IMG/VR virus record: IMGVR_UViG_3300025117_000042
Span: 39,541-103,540 of that record
Direction: 5' to 3' (one strand)
DNA: 64,000 bases
DNA from: a virus
Position numbers and translations under genes: made by a program. Positions within the stretch are counted from its first letter, which is position 1. Each line of letters opens with the position of its first letter. Positions 8,418 to 19,900 of this stretch are shown here, piece by piece. The notes under the pieces were generated by a model. The model searched no databases. It had not been told where the DNA came from and saw only the letters and a list, made by a program, of their open reading frames with translations.

Positions 8418-11400
8418 ATGGATCAGAACAATCTGGTTTTTAAATTTAAGTCACACGATGTTAATAATAGTGCTTTAGAGAGTATCCGTAAGCACATTGA
8501 ACAGATTGCGAATGAACATAAGGGTATCCCTAAATCAGCTGAAGAGTGGAACAAACTTCTAATATCACAAAAAGAACACTCAAAAGAGCTGGCATCTCAA
8601 ATTGATAATATTAAGACTAAGCTGCATGAGATACAAGTTCAGTCTAATATATCATCGAATGAAACAACCAACTCCCTACAAAAAGAAATAAATCTATTAG
8701 AGAGAAGGCTTAAGCTTCGCCAGAAGGATTATGTAGAGTCCAGGCAAGCTGCTAATGCCATAGATAGCTTGATGCAACAACAGCATGCTATACCTGCAAA
8801 AATGCTTCCAGCTATACTTGGTGGTGGTAGAACTCAATCTGGAGGAGGAACAGCACAACCTAGCACTCCCCACCTTCCTGCCGAGAAAAAGCCTATATTG
8901 CCTGAACAAGCTGCAAAGCATATGGGTGACTTTGCTAAAGGTGGGGCTGAAGCTCTGGCTCATGGTGTTACAGGAGCACTTATGGGAACTATTACAAGAG
9001 TAATAGCCTCAGCTACTAACCCTGTAACCCTTGCTGCTGCTGTTGTAGGTGCTGTTGCCTTTGGTGCTAAAAAAACGATGGATTGGGGCTGGGAAAAAGC
9101 AGCTCCTGCCAGAGAATATGTAACTCAGTCACAGAAAATGTCATACAGATACAGGCTAGGTGAGGATCTTTCTGACTACACCACAAAGAACAATCCAGGT
9201 GCTGCTGGCTTGTATTCTGATAAAGAGCTTATGGAGGAGATGTATCCAGCTATAGGTGGAGCAACAGGCTCTACCTACCTGGAAGGTGCCAATAAAAATA
9301 AATACTTACCTTATCTTGCAAAGTACACCAGGGAACAGGGGATGAGCTTCGGGGAAACAGCTCAGAATCTGCAAATAGGTATGCGTGGCGGCATGATCCT
9401 GCCTTCAGGTGAAGGGACTACTGAATCTCTGGCTGTTCTTACTAACGCTATGACTTCAGGGGCTAAACTTGGATTCGATAGGTCTGAACGAGTAGGACAG
9501 CTACAGAAGGTTATCCAGCTTGGTAACAGGGATCTAGGGGCGATCTACAAAGACACCGGTAAAAATATGGTGGCTGAATTGAGAGCCTTCGAACGTGCCG
9601 GTATGCGTGGTGTTACAGGCGATCGCGCTTTAGATATGTTAGCTAATACAAAAGGCATGGTTTCTAATATGCCTATTCAGCGATATGCTAGCATGCAGAT
9701 GATGGGCCTACTTCCTGATATGGAGGAAGAAGCTATTAAAAATCTTGCTGACACTCATGGTGGTGATATGAAAACAGCAAGAGAAACTTATAAAGGCATG
9801 ACTCCAGCACAACAGATGCAGTTACAGCGACAGACTCTGCTTACAAGCTCTGAATCTTTGCCAGCAATGAGTAAGCTGATAAAGCAATTTGAAGGTAGAG
9901 AAGGTATGCTTGGCATGATGTTGAAAGGTGGAGAGCTTACTGATAAAGAGCAGACTCAGTGGACTGATTTTGTTATGGGAGTAAAACAAGGAAAGTTCAA
10001 TAAGGAAGCTCTATCTGCTGTCTTAGGTGAGCAAGACAAGATGCCAAAGGATCACATAGCTCATAACGAAAAAGCCAGACAGTCAGAACAAGCTAAGATG
10101 ATGGAAGATCAGGTAAAACTGCGTGGTGCTCTGATAGCTCTGGATAAAACGATTGATATGCAGATTGGTAAATTGAACCTGGAAATGAAAGCTCTAAATG
10201 CTTTCTTTGGTAATTCAGGTTTGACTAATACAGAACAACCTAAAGGACAACGCAAACCTTTTGAGGAGAAGACACCTATAGGAAGGTTCTTTAACAGGGT
10301 GGAGAATGCTGCTGAAAAGCCTTTCTTCAACTTCCTGGGGGATACTGCGAAAGGTGCTGCTACAAGTGTCAAAGAAGCAGCACAAGCTACGTATCCAAAA
10401 GAATTCAAAGCCTTGTCGAGTATGGGGAAATGGATATCCAAACGATGGGCGGCAGCTCAAGGCACAGTATCAGAGGCACATGCAGCTAATCCCTCTGTTC
10501 CTAAAGCTCTTATCAATGCTGTTATAAGGGCTGAAAGTGAATACAATCCTAAAGCAGTGTCCAGTGCAGGAGCACAAGGCATGATGCAGCTGATGCCAGC
10601 TACTGCCAGGGGTTTGAACGTAAAGAATCCTTTCGATCCTGAGCAAAACATACATGGCGGTACAAAGCACTTAGCTTATCTATTAGAGAAGTATAACGGT
10701 GATATGGAGAAAGCTGTAGCTGCTTATAATGCCGGTGAAGGTACAGTCAATAAGGCTATTAAGAAAGGAAAGCCTTTACCACAAGAAACACAGGACTATG
10801 TACCTAAAGTAATGAAGTACTATGAGGAAGAGAAACAGCGTGAAGCTAACTCTGAGATACAGACAACTTTAAATAAAGGCATGTCTACTCATGGCTCTAA
10901 GAAAGACAAAGAGTTTGCTGATGAGTTTAATACTAAGCAAATTAAACGTAATAAGGTAGTAGAAGAGTCTAAAGAGAGCACAACAAACAAATCGTTGGAT
11001 GTAACAAATAAAAGTAACAGTGTATCTCTTATGTCTTCTCATGTATCATCTGTTAATATGCGTACTGATAATAAAAGTCAGTCAAGTACTCATAGCACAT
11101 CAGATGTTCCTGTAAGAGACAGTAAGAAAGAAGTCATCAAAGAGAAGAGCATAGAGAAACACTTAGCACCAAAGCAAAATGTATTAGAAAAACAAATGTC
11201 TTCTCATAAGGCAACTCAGGATAAGATAGAGAAGATATATAATAAAGAGACAGTGTTGAAAGAGAAACAGATCGAAAAAGAGCAAAAAAATACTGTACGT
11301 CTTGCTGAGGAGCGTGACAATACCAGATCCAACTCAACCGGTACTTCTGCTTCTGGAGTCAATGTGAACTCAGTACATGTTGACGTTCCAGGCTTTACTA

Positions 11401-11483
11401 TTACACAACAGGGTAGGGATGAGATGAAGAAGACTTTCGAACATCATCTTGTACCTCTGCCTAAATCCAACGGGAAGAGATAA
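8418..11483 (+). CDS. Tape measure protein with lytic transglycosylase (SLT) domain
   Basis: 1,021 residues, predicted largely helical, which sets tail length. N-terminal coiled coil (about 10-120). A hydrophobic Ala/Gly/Val stretch at about 178-215 may insert in membrane at ejection. A soluble lytic transglycosylase domain lies at about 690-800, with the motif AESEYNPKAVSSAGAQGMMQ, catalytic Glu near residue 706, and the AAYNAGEG signature. After that comes a long low-complexity Lys/Ser/Thr tail. Such domains open peptidoglycan during DNA injection. The gene follows the chaperone pair and precedes the baseplate hub. Confident assignment. Confidence 0.93.
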   Translation: MDQNNLVFKFKSHDVNNSALESIRKHIEQIANEHKGIPKSAEEWNKLLISQKEHSKELASQIDNIKTKLHEIQVQSNISSNETTNSLQKEINLLERRLKLRQKDYVESRQAANAIDSLMQQQHAIPAKMLPAILGGGRTQSGGGTAQPSTPHLPAEKKPILPEQAAKHMGDFAKGGAEALAHGVTGALMGTITRVIASATNPVTLAAAVVGAVAFGAKKTMDWGWEKAAPAREYVTQSQKMSYRYRLGEDLSDYTTKNNPGAAGLYSDKELMEEMYPAIGGATGSTYLEGANKNKYLPYLAKYTREQGMSFGETAQNLQIGMRGGMILPSGEGTTESLAVLTNAMTSGAKLGFDRSERVGQLQKVIQLGNRDLGAIYKDTGKNMVAELRAFERAGMRGVTGDRALDMLANTKGMVSNMPIQRYASMQMMGLLPDMEEEAIKNLADTHGGDMKTARETYKGMTPAQQMQLQRQTLLTSSESLPAMSKLIKQFEGREGMLGMMLKGGELTDKEQTQWTDFVMGVKQGKFNKEALSAVLGEQDKMPKDHIAHNEKARQSEQAKMMEDQVKLRGALIALDKTIDMQIGKLNLEMKALNAFFGNSGLTNTEQPKGQRKPFEEKTPIGRFFNRVENAAEKPFFNFLGDTAKGAATSVKEAAQATYPKEFKALSSMGKWISKRWAAAQGTVSEAHAANPSVPKALINAVIRAESEYNPKAVSSAGAQGMMQLMPATARGLNVKNPFDPEQNIHGGTKHLAYLLEKYNGDMEKAVAAYNAGEGTVNKAIKKGKPLPQETQDYVPKVMKYYEEEKQREANSEIQTTLNKGMSTHGSKKDKEFADEFNTKQIKRNKVVEESKESTTNKSLDVTNKSNSVSLMSSHVSSVNMRTDNKSQSSTHSTSDVPVRDSKKEVIKEKSIEKHLAPKQNVLEKQMSSHKATQDKIEKIYNKETVLKEKQIEKEQKNTVRLAEERDNTRSNSTGTSASGVNVNSVHVDVPGFTITQQGRDEMKKTFEHHLVPLPKSNGKR

Positions 11484-11485
11484 CC

Positions 11486-13057
11486 ATGCAATTAGGGGTA
11501 ATGGTAGACATATACAGGCTTAACGGCAGCTGTCCTTATAATATGCATGATTGGTTTGAGTTTGGGGCAACTAACCCTACTTCAGCCTTTGTGTCTATTA
11601 AAATAGATAGAGCTATCAATACACCTCTGTTCAGTGCTTCCCTGGTTCTCAAGCCTATGAAGGATGCTCAAGGTAAAACATGGGCTGATCTAATACAACT
11701 TATGGATGTGGTGGTAGTAACTGTACGGCAAAGTATAGATAGAGAGGTAGTCGAAAGGATCAAATTCTTCGGGTTCGTTATGGATATCATAGAGGATGAA
11801 TCGTGGGATATACACATGGGCAAGGGTAACATCGTCTTACAGTGTCAAGCCTATCCATTCCTGACAAATCCGCTACTTGCTTTTGATAATATGTCCGATC
11901 CGATGGCTGCTGGTATAGGGGTGAAAACTCGCATTTGGGAAAGCCTCGCTCCCTTGGAGGACAAGCCTTCTCTGTCGATGGGTAAGATCATTGATAACGG
12001 TCTGTACGAGCTTCTGAAGCCGATCAAGCTGGATGGCAATCCCATTGGTGACTATCTTCACTATGTCTTTGAGACTTGTTCTAATATATTACCTTTCACA
12101 TACACAATGGCGCACTCTTATATTACAGATGCCATGATGTATGATTTCTGGTCGGCACTATCAAAGCTTGCAGAGATACAGGGTGAGGCTGGCTGGCTGC
12201 ATGAGATGTTTCTGGATATAGTTGATGACGAGCAGATGAACAACATGTCCGGTGATGCGGTAGGCCCAATGGTAGCTATCCCTGGTACGGCTAGGGAAAA
12301 CTTTTATCTTACATTGGTGTGCCGAGAAAATCCTTTTCCTACATTCACAACAGGAAATGCTGGATTGAAGGACATAGACTTCATTTCTCTACCTGGGGGA
12401 GGAGTTTCTTACGATAGCTCCAGGTGGGATGACCTTCTGGTGAATACCTTAAGAGGAAATCCCATTGCTTTTCAGTCATGTAAGAGTGCAAATCTATTAA
12501 AGACTATATTCACCATTGACATGGAAGTCGATCCTACAAGGTGGTGGAGCTGGAACCTCCCTACGATTGTAGATGTGCTGGGGTACACTCGCATAGGGTA
12601 TAACTCCTTGAACATACTCACATCTTATGCAAGGTGTAGATCTGGTTTAACTTCAGGTTCTATCATTGAGAAGGACGAAACTCTATTAAACATCATCCAG
12701 CTCAACTTGAGGAATGCCAGCTACAATGCCTGTATGGATCTTTACAAGCAAGCTACTCTGGTGATACCTCTGGATATCTCTGTAGGATTGGGTGAGCTGT
12801 ACTTTCTGCCACAAGATATAACTGGTAAAAAAGATCAGACTTATTACATTAACAGAATATCTGATATTATTACTACAGAAGGCATAAGTAGTACGACGAT
12901 GACATTGACCAGGGGAATGTATGACTCCGAACACGACAGTTTAGAAACAGCTATTTCTAATAGATTAGCTTTCGCTAGAACTGTTGATATTCAGAAGAGG
13001 CTGGACAATCTGCCAGCTCCAATAAAAGATGGATACTTAAAGGGGTTAGCACAATAA
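11486..13057 (+). CDS. Baseplate hub protein (gp27/gpD-like)
   Basis: 523 residues directly after the tape measure gene and overlapping the spike gene by one base. The N-terminal half contains strands typical of hub proteins (TSAFVSIKIDRAINTPLFSASL, then a GFVMDIIED turn), and the C-terminal part has the TYYINRISDIITTEGISSTT beta pattern where tail-hub proteins pack on the tube. Hubs trimerise and hold the central spike. The size is usual for gp27/gpD homologues. Assigned from synteny plus overall pattern. Confidence 0.75.
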   Translation: MQLGVMVDIYRLNGSCPYNMHDWFEFGATNPTSAFVSIKIDRAINTPLFSASLVLKPMKDAQGKTWADLIQLMDVVVVTVRQSIDREVVERIKFFGFVMDIIEDESWDIHMGKGNIVLQCQAYPFLTNPLLAFDNMSDPMAAGIGVKTRIWESLAPLEDKPSLSMGKIIDNGLYELLKPIKLDGNPIGDYLHYVFETCSNILPFTYTMAHSYITDAMMYDFWSALSKLAEIQGEAGWLHEMFLDIVDDEQMNNMSGDAVGPMVAIPGTARENFYLTLVCRENPFPTFTTGNAGLKDIDFISLPGGGVSYDSSRWDDLLVNTLRGNPIAFQSCKSANLLKTIFTIDMEVDPTRWWSWNLPTIVDVLGYTRIGYNSLNILTSYARCRSGLTSGSIIEKDETLLNIIQLNLRNASYNACMDLYKQATLVIPLDISVGLGELYFLPQDITGKKDQTYYINRISDIITTEGISSTTMTLTRGMYDSEHDSLETAISNRLAFARTVDIQKRLDNLPAPIKDGYLKGLAQ

Positions 13058-13962
13058 TGCAAGCATTCATAGCAAGAGTAGTCAGTAACGATGAATATCC
13101 TGATGAAGACTGTATCGACGTAGTATTTATCAGGGAATCAATGATGAAAGCTAAGGTTCATGTATTACATGATCGAGCTAATCCTTTGTATGGCAGGAGT
13201 GGGTACTTACCAGACGTAGGAGAGACAGGCATTGTTATCAGAGTGTCTGACTTTGGTGATACCTACTACTGGCTAGGTAGTTTCCATGATCCTTGTGATA
13301 ATATATGTACCAAGAATACTTTTGAAGTAGGTAGAGACTTGTACCATCATCAATCAGATGTTTGGCATCAGATACTGAAGGATGGCACAGTTGAATTCTC
13401 ACATCCCTCTGGTACATTCATAAAACTTGGTTCAGGCACTACGCTGAATAGCAGGACTAGGTTTCAGAAATTGCCTAAATTGTACAATCAGAAAGCAGAA
13501 AACCCATATCCGAACAGGGGCGAAACTCCTGTAGCTCTGACTATCAACCATACTTGGCTGAACGGTGGAGCTAGTCAGCAAACATATGCAATAGACAAAC
13601 GTAAACAGCACCATACTGGTGATATTAAAACTACAAAACTTATATTAGATGCTTTCGGTGGCATCACGCTTGACCATGAGACAGCAACCGGAACTCACAT
13701 GACGCTGACCATAGATAATGCTGGCAACGTTGCTGCCTGTGCTCCTACATTCAATTTCTCCGGTATAGGTGGACAAACAGCTGTAACTATCAACGGTACG
13801 CTGCATACAACTAATAATATACTCTGTGATACTAACATAAAGGCTGTAGCTGAAGTGTATGATATGAACGGATCACAACCTACTTTCTGTATGTCTGGAA
13901 TGAGAGCCGTTTATAACCTACATCAACATGCTGATTCACCGCCACCTTCGCCTTCAATGTAG
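13057..13962 (+). CDS. Baseplate central spike protein (gpV-like) with HxH tip motif
   Basis: 301 residues. The N-terminal 90 residues resemble the OB-fold of gpV/gp5 spikes (YLPDVGETGIVIRVSDFGDTYYWLG). The middle is a repetitive beta region suited to a trimeric beta-helix. Near the C-terminus His289-Gln-His291 (NLHQHAD) matches the HxH iron-binding tip of P2 gpV and phi92 gp138, followed by a Pro/Ser tail. The spike pierces the outer membrane on contraction. There is no separate lysozyme domain here; the peptidoglycan-cutting domain is in the tape measure instead. Confidence 0.82.
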   Translation: MQAFIARVVSNDEYPDEDCIDVVFIRESMMKAKVHVLHDRANPLYGRSGYLPDVGETGIVIRVSDFGDTYYWLGSFHDPCDNICTKNTFEVGRDLYHHQSDVWHQILKDGTVEFSHPSGTFIKLGSGTTLNSRTRFQKLPKLYNQKAENPYPNRGETPVALTINHTWLNGGASQQTYAIDKRKQHHTGDIKTTKLILDAFGGITLDHETATGTHMTLTIDNAGNVAACAPTFNFSGIGGQTAVTINGTLHTTNNILCDTNIKAVAEVYDMNGSQPTFCMSGMRAVYNLHQHADSPPPSPSM

Positions 13963-14008
13963 ATGATTCACAGGAATTGAGTTAATATCAATAAAGAGGG
14001 TTTATATT

Positions 14009-15103
14009 ATGGCTGGTTCTCAGGCTAAACAAACAATCACGTTCATGGTTACTGATTCTGGTGGATCACCTATGGGAAGCTGGGATTCACGCATTTCCGC
14101 ATCCAGTAAACCCTCATACACTTTTAATATAAATCCTACCGATCTAATCAGAAATCAGCCGATGCGTAGCGAGGTCACTCCTAGTATCTGTTTTGACGCA
14201 GATACAAGCCCTACAGGTCTTGTTCAAACTTGGGGTGAGGGGTTGCCTACCTGGACTATCCGAGGGCATACAGGGTACAGCCAAGGCGCACAGGGGGTCG
14301 ATGGCTTTCAAGCTTATGTTGCGCTGTATCAAATGTTCGAAGCTTACGCAAAGCAGAACGTTCTTCTATTAAAAGATAACAAGCCACCTTGCCAGATGAT
14401 CTTTATCAATTGGGCAGACACGTTTCAGGATTGGTGGTTCGTGGAGCCTACTAAGATCCCCGATAAGATACGTTCCTGCGATAGGCCATTGTATTATTTC
14501 TATGATATAAACCTTGTCGGTGTGAAGCCTTACGCTAATGTTATGAAGGTAACAGACGCCATTTCGACTACAGTAAATAGGCCGGATATCCGCTTGCCGA
14601 AAGTCGCAGCATCTATCAAAGCACAGAAGGAATCTCTTGATGCTTTCGGAGACAAGATGTATGCCAGTTCCCTGGAAGCAGGAGGGCTGAACTCATACAT
14701 AGGGTCTATTATAAATCCAAATTCGATCACTGATTTCCCGACAAAGATCAGAAACGCTTACGCTGATATCAAAGACAGAGTTGAACAGATTCTGTATAAA
14801 AACACAATCTTTACTAATATACAGAAGGCTGTGTACATAGCTCAGACCACTATCAATGTAATAAACAACGCAATCAATGACATAAAGACAACTGTAAAGA
14901 CTGTACTGTCTCCTCTGTACGGTCTTGTTAACGTCTATAAGCAGCTTAAATGTGCACTTATGACTTTAATCACGCTTCCGATTGACTTGGTATCTTCTTC
15001 TATTAACAGTATTAAACAGCTTATTGCTAGTCTCAAGGCAAGCGGTTGTGGTACTACCATCACCTCTGACAATACTAAAATTGGTTTTAACTCAATCAAG
15101 TAA
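14009..15103 (+). CDS. Putative baseplate/tube-initiator protein
   Basis: 364 residues with a tube-like N-terminal region (FNINPTDLIRNQ, TWGEGLPTWTIRGHTGY). This pattern of ligand-like strands then an 'rGhTGy' turn occurs in baseplate proteins that join the hub to the tail tube (DUF6046-like, by memory). Residues 205-340 are helical and amphipathic. A weak RBS (AAAGAGGG) lies upstream after a 46-nt spacer. Located between spike and LysM/gp25 genes, so a baseplate hub component is most likely. Confidence 0.55.
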   Translation: MAGSQAKQTITFMVTDSGGSPMGSWDSRISASSKPSYTFNINPTDLIRNQPMRSEVTPSICFDADTSPTGLVQTWGEGLPTWTIRGHTGYSQGAQGVDGFQAYVALYQMFEAYAKQNVLLLKDNKPPCQMIFINWADTFQDWWFVEPTKIPDKIRSCDRPLYYFYDINLVGVKPYANVMKVTDAISTTVNRPDIRLPKVAASIKAQKESLDAFGDKMYASSLEAGGLNSYIGSIINPNSITDFPTKIRNAYADIKDRVEQILYKNTIFTNIQKAVYIAQTTINVINNAINDIKTTVKTVLSPLYGLVNVYKQLKCALMTLITLPIDLVSSSINSIKQLIASLKASGCGTTITSDNTKIGFNSIK

Positions 15104-15118
15104 CGAGGAATATATACT

Positions 15119-15778
15119 GTGATAAAGAAGTACATTATACAAGAGAATGACACACTCAGGGATATAGCAAAGAGATTCTATGCCAATCCCAATATGTGGG
15201 TAAAGCTGGCAATAGATAACAATCTTGAGTATCCTTATGTCGGCAGAATCGGGGAAGGATACAATGGCAAGGTGCTGTATCCTGGTGATAGTATCATGCT
15301 CTCTTTCACCAACGATGAGAGTGAGAGCATTTACTTCACTGAAAGAAACGTAAGCAATATCAATTACCTGGATATGCTGATGGGTACTGATATAGGCTTG
15401 GTGAACGGTCAACTTGCATTGGTAGGGGGTAATGAAGGTTTTGACTTCTACACTGTCAAAGGATCATTCAATATAAAACAAGCAATCCAGCATAAATTCA
15501 AAGTTATAAAGGGTGGACTATTCTATTATCCTGATTACGGAACCAAACTGCCAACTTACATAGGCAATATCACTGATATGGATGCAATAGAAATGGTAAA
15601 AGCTGAGGCAGCTCGTACCATACTGGAGGATCTTAGGGTAGAGTCTTTGTCTTCTATTCAAGCTGAGTATGATGGACATGATTCTATTACAATATCGGCA
15701 GGATTACAGCTGGTGGGTAACTTTGTAACATCAATTGCTATTAAAATAGATGGTCAGAACTCAGTAATAATCCAATAG
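15119..15778 (+). CDS. LysM-like domain fused to gp25-like baseplate wedge protein
   Basis: 219 residues from a GTG start with GAGGAA upstream. Residues 1-63 resemble a LysM module (QENDTLRDIAKRFYANPNMW, then LYPGDSIML). After a linker, residues 105-219 match the gp25/W family of baseplate wedge proteins (IKQAIQHKFKVIKGGLFYYP, DYGTKLPTYIG). In many phages the LysM part is a separate gp53-like gene, so this appears to be a natural fusion. It sits directly before the gpJ-like wedge gene, as expected. Confidence 0.75.
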   Translation: MIKKYIIQENDTLRDIAKRFYANPNMWVKLAIDNNLEYPYVGRIGEGYNGKVLYPGDSIMLSFTNDESESIYFTERNVSNINYLDMLMGTDIGLVNGQLALVGGNEGFDFYTVKGSFNIKQAIQHKFKVIKGGLFYYPDYGTKLPTYIGNITDMDAIEMVKAEAARTILEDLRVESLSSIQAEYDGHDSITISAGLQLVGNFVTSIAIKIDGQNSVIIQ

Positions 15779-15787
15779 GGAGTTAAC

Positions 15788-16894
15788 ATGGCGAACTTTG
15801 AAATAAAAGACTTTGAACTGCTGAAAGCAAGTCTATTAAACTATATTTTTTATTCAGACAACTCTCTCACTGACTTCAACGTAGGGGCGGTTATGCGCTG
15901 CTTGCTTGAGGCAGTAGCTCAGGAGGAGGAAGAAACCTACTTCAGGCTCTGGCAAGGGGTACAAAAAGCTATTCAAGAATCTATCCTGTTCGCATTCAAT
16001 TTTGTACCAACACAGGGTACATATGCATCAGGTATGGTGACATTCGGAAGGGACAACGCAGCTTCCACAGATATAGTCATTCCAGCTGGAACTGTTGTAG
16101 CATCTGCTGCCGGTAACACATATAAGACTCTGGCTGATGCAACAATCGCACTAGGCACCTACTCAATAGATGCTACTGTAATTGCCACAACCTATGGATC
16201 AGCTTACAACATTTTCTCACCAAACACTGTACTCAATATTACAAAACCTATGTATGGTGTCAGTTGGGCCAAAACAGCTTCCACCATAGCTGGAGGTACT
16301 GATACAGAGAGCCAATCATCGTTGTTCTATCGGTTCACTCAATACATTGATTCATTGTCCAGGGGAACTATAGCCGCTATACAGTACGGGGCATCTCTGG
16401 CTGAGCTGGTAGATGCCGGTGGCAACACCACTGAGCGGGTCATCAGGGTAAAAGCATATGACTTCCCTAATAACCTGGGATATGTGGACTGCTACATCGA
16501 CAACGGATCAGGCACAGCTTCCGGTGGTCTGGTTACTAGAGCACAACAGATAATAGATGGATATACAAACAGTGATGGTATACTGGTTGAAGGTTATAAA
16601 GCAGCTGGAGTTAAAGTAGTAGTGTCACCGGTTCAGCCTGTTGCAATAGATATGGTGTTGACATTAAGTGCAGATGATTTCTATGGTGTTAAGCCCTATG
16701 TAGAGTCTGCTGTGAGTTATTACTTTTCAAAATTGGATATAGGACAGCCTGTTAACTATGAAAAGCTGATAGCTGATACGTTCTATTCAAACTCTGGTGT
16801 AAAAGATATTACAATATCCACACCGAATGCTGACATTTCTATTGGAACACATGAAATTGCGATACTTGGGACTTTAACGATAGTAGCTGCCTAA
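15788..16894 (+). CDS. Baseplate J-like wedge protein
   Basis: 368 residues. Typical gpJ architecture: helical N-terminus (GAVMRCLLEAVAQEEEETYF), the strand-rich PAGTVVASAAGNTYKTLADA region, the AGGTDTESQSSLFYRFTQYI helix, and a C-terminal part ending in repeated strands. It forms the wedge ring that triggers contraction together with the gp25-like protein encoded 10 nt upstream. Shine-Dalgarno AGGGAG. Confident family call. Confidence 0.88.
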   Translation: MANFEIKDFELLKASLLNYIFYSDNSLTDFNVGAVMRCLLEAVAQEEEETYFRLWQGVQKAIQESILFAFNFVPTQGTYASGMVTFGRDNAASTDIVIPAGTVVASAAGNTYKTLADATIALGTYSIDATVIATTYGSAYNIFSPNTVLNITKPMYGVSWAKTASTIAGGTDTESQSSLFYRFTQYIDSLSRGTIAAIQYGASLAELVDAGGNTTERVIRVKAYDFPNNLGYVDCYIDNGSGTASGGLVTRAQQIIDGYTNSDGILVEGYKAAGVKVVVSPVQPVAIDMVLTLSADDFYGVKPYVESAVSYYFSKLDIGQPVNYEKLIADTFYSNSGVKDITISTPNADISIGTHEIAILGTLTIVAA

Positions 16895-16909
16895 AGGAGA
16901 TAGAAAGCT

Positions 16910-19900
16910 ATGGCTGTATACACACTTCCGATCAACAGGAATAGTACTTGGCAGGGTAATGCAGGGGTTAAGAATGACATTCCCTCAAGAACCACTATCT
17001 ATACCACTGTAAGCCCTTCCAATGACACTTCAGGGGCTACTGACTTTACTAATATAAACACAGCTCTAGCTAACTGCCCACAGAATCAAGTGGTTAAACT
17101 TGCTGCTGGTACGTTCTACACCAATGCTTTTATCAAAGTACCGAGTAATAAAACTCTACGTGGCAACGGGATGGGATCTACTGTATTGCGAGGTGTTGGT
17201 GGTAGCAATATTACGGCTATTGTAGGTTTTGATGGTGGGATGTATCAGGATGCAAACGGTATTAACGTTACTTCAGGTTACACAAAAGGTTCCACTCAAA
17301 TTGTAACTGCTACAGCTACTGGCTGGGCTGTTGGAGATATATTTCTATTAGATGAAATAATGGATGCCGGAGGCGATCCTCCTGTAACTAATACCGGGAG
17401 CAACGGAACGGCTACCTGGAACGCAAGAGATGGAAACCGATGCTTAGGGCAAGTAAACTCAGTAGCTGCTATTAACGGTAATACTATTACTTTGGATGTT
17501 CCTTTACACTGGAACTTTAGCACATCCAGGGTGCCACAGGTTATCAGGTACAACGCTCCAGTAAAATTAGCGGGTATAGAAGCTTTGACGGTAGATAATG
17601 CTGCTGATGCTACCAAACATGAAACAGGTGATCCTGCTAATATAAGTTTACTTGGGTGCTCTAACTGTTGGTGTTTAAACGTAGAATCCAAAAACATCTA
17701 TCAGTGTCACTTTAGGCTCAGGAGGAACTTTAGAACTACTATCAGAGGATGCGCTTTCTATGGGCATCTTGTTAGTGCTTCTAATAGATATGGAGTATGG
17801 CTTGGGCCAGCTGGATCTTGTCTGGTAGAAAACTGTATATCTTATCAGCTGTCTCCTGCTATCACAATGGCCTATGCTATTATGGGCAATGTAATTGGTT
17901 ATAACTGGCTGCACTGGATGGATGGGGAATCTTCCGGTTGGGCTGCAAACTGTATCAGTATCCACGGCGGTCACTGTGCATTTAATCTAATAGAAGGTAA
18001 CATTATTGAAGGTAGGATATCTGCTGATAACGTATGGGGAAGCGGAAGTCATACTGTATACCTTCGTAATAGAGTGTATCTTGATAGCAGAAGATTTCAA
18101 ACAGGTAACTGCGGAGCTTTTGACCTTGAGTTCCAGTATAACAGTCTGTATTACTCAACAATAGGTAATGTCATAGGGCAAGGTTCTGAGGGTTATGTTC
18201 TATTAAATGGGGTAGACATAATTGAAGGCTCAAGAAGTATCTATCGTACTGGTTACGTTTATGATAGTGATAACGGTGCTTCTGGAAATAACCCCAATGT
18301 ATTCACTACACTACTACGACATGGTGATTGGAATATAAAAGACAACGCTGTAATCTGGAATGGTGTTGATTCACATGAGCTTCCAGTTTCACTGTATCTT
18401 ACCGCCAAACCTGCATGGATGGGATCTGCAATATCATTTCCTTCAATTGGGCCTGATGTTACTCCAATGTATCCTACTCCTCCTACTGACAACACTATAT
18501 TTCCATTTACATCTTCAGGAGGTGGTGGTTCTCTACTAAATCTTTATGTTGCTACAACAGGAAGTGATACAGCCGGGAATGGATCAAGCTCTTCACCTTA
18601 TGCATCTCTGTCTAAGGCATGCTCAGTGGCTACAGCTGGTTATACAATCAATGTAGCTGCCGGAAATTATACTGATTACTCTCGTTGTAATATAGTTCCA
18701 GGTGTAAACGTTGTTGGAGCTGGTAAACAGAGTACTATTATAAACTGTCGTGTTGGAACTTCTTCTGACAGTTATTATTTCAATGCCAGAACAAGTGGCT
18801 CTTTAGGACATAACATCTCAGGTATTACCTTCATGGGCGGGACAAGTATAAGCAGCAGATCTTGTTCGGCTGTAGGTAGTTTCTGGAAGCGCAACAACGT
18901 TATATTACATGACTGTGACTTTAAGTACTTTTCAGGCACCAACACAGGCTTCTGTCTTGAGTTCCTGGGTGCTGCATCCTGGTCTGGTGAGGTCAGTGAT
19001 ACCTCTCCTCCTACTATGTGGCAGAGCGGCTGTCAGGTTTATAACTGTAGTTTCATAGGATGTGACTATGCTTCACAGTATACTGCCGCTTTCCGTGGTA
19101 GTGCTCTGAAGGACATGGTAGTTCATGACTGTATCTTTGATGAACGTGGTACAGGTGGTTACGGCATGAAACTGTCTAATCCTGGCTGGCTTAACAACTG
19201 TAAGTTCTATAATAACCAACATTTTGTTGATCCCTTTGGTGGTAGAGATGAGTCATTAAACATAGAATTGTGGAACCTTGTAAATAACTCTGAGATGTAT
19301 GGTTGCCAGTTTACTAACGGTTATATTTCCTTGGTTCGTGGGCAGCTTCTTGGTGGAACAAGATCTTTCTATGTTCATGACAACATACTTACCGATATGA
19401 TTGCCAATGAGTTTGCTGTACCTGAGATGACTGTATATAAAAATATTATCAAAGGGTATGGAACTACATCTAACTACGATAACTGTTCAGGCTTAAGAGT
19501 ATGGAGTCCTTATCCAGCTGTAACATACTTCAGTAACATGATCTTTTGTTACAACCAGTTTTATGATGGTCACACCGGTTCTCCTGCTATAGGATTTACT
19601 AACAACAATGGATCTGTAACTTGTGTTAATGCGCTTATATTCAATAATACATTTAATAATACAGGCCCAGCCTTCGATAACTCTATCTCAAGCTTACAGA
19701 ATTTAAAGTTTTGTAATAATATAGTTACAAGTTGCGCTGGTGGTGTCAACAACAGGGGAGGGCTTGCTGGTGTTGATGTACATAATAACTGCTTTAACTC
19801 TAATAGCTATAACTGGAATCTTGCTGGAGCTTCTGGTCAGAGTATTGTAGCCAATTTAGTGAGTGTAAGTCCTCTGTACGTGGATGCTACAAACAAAAAC

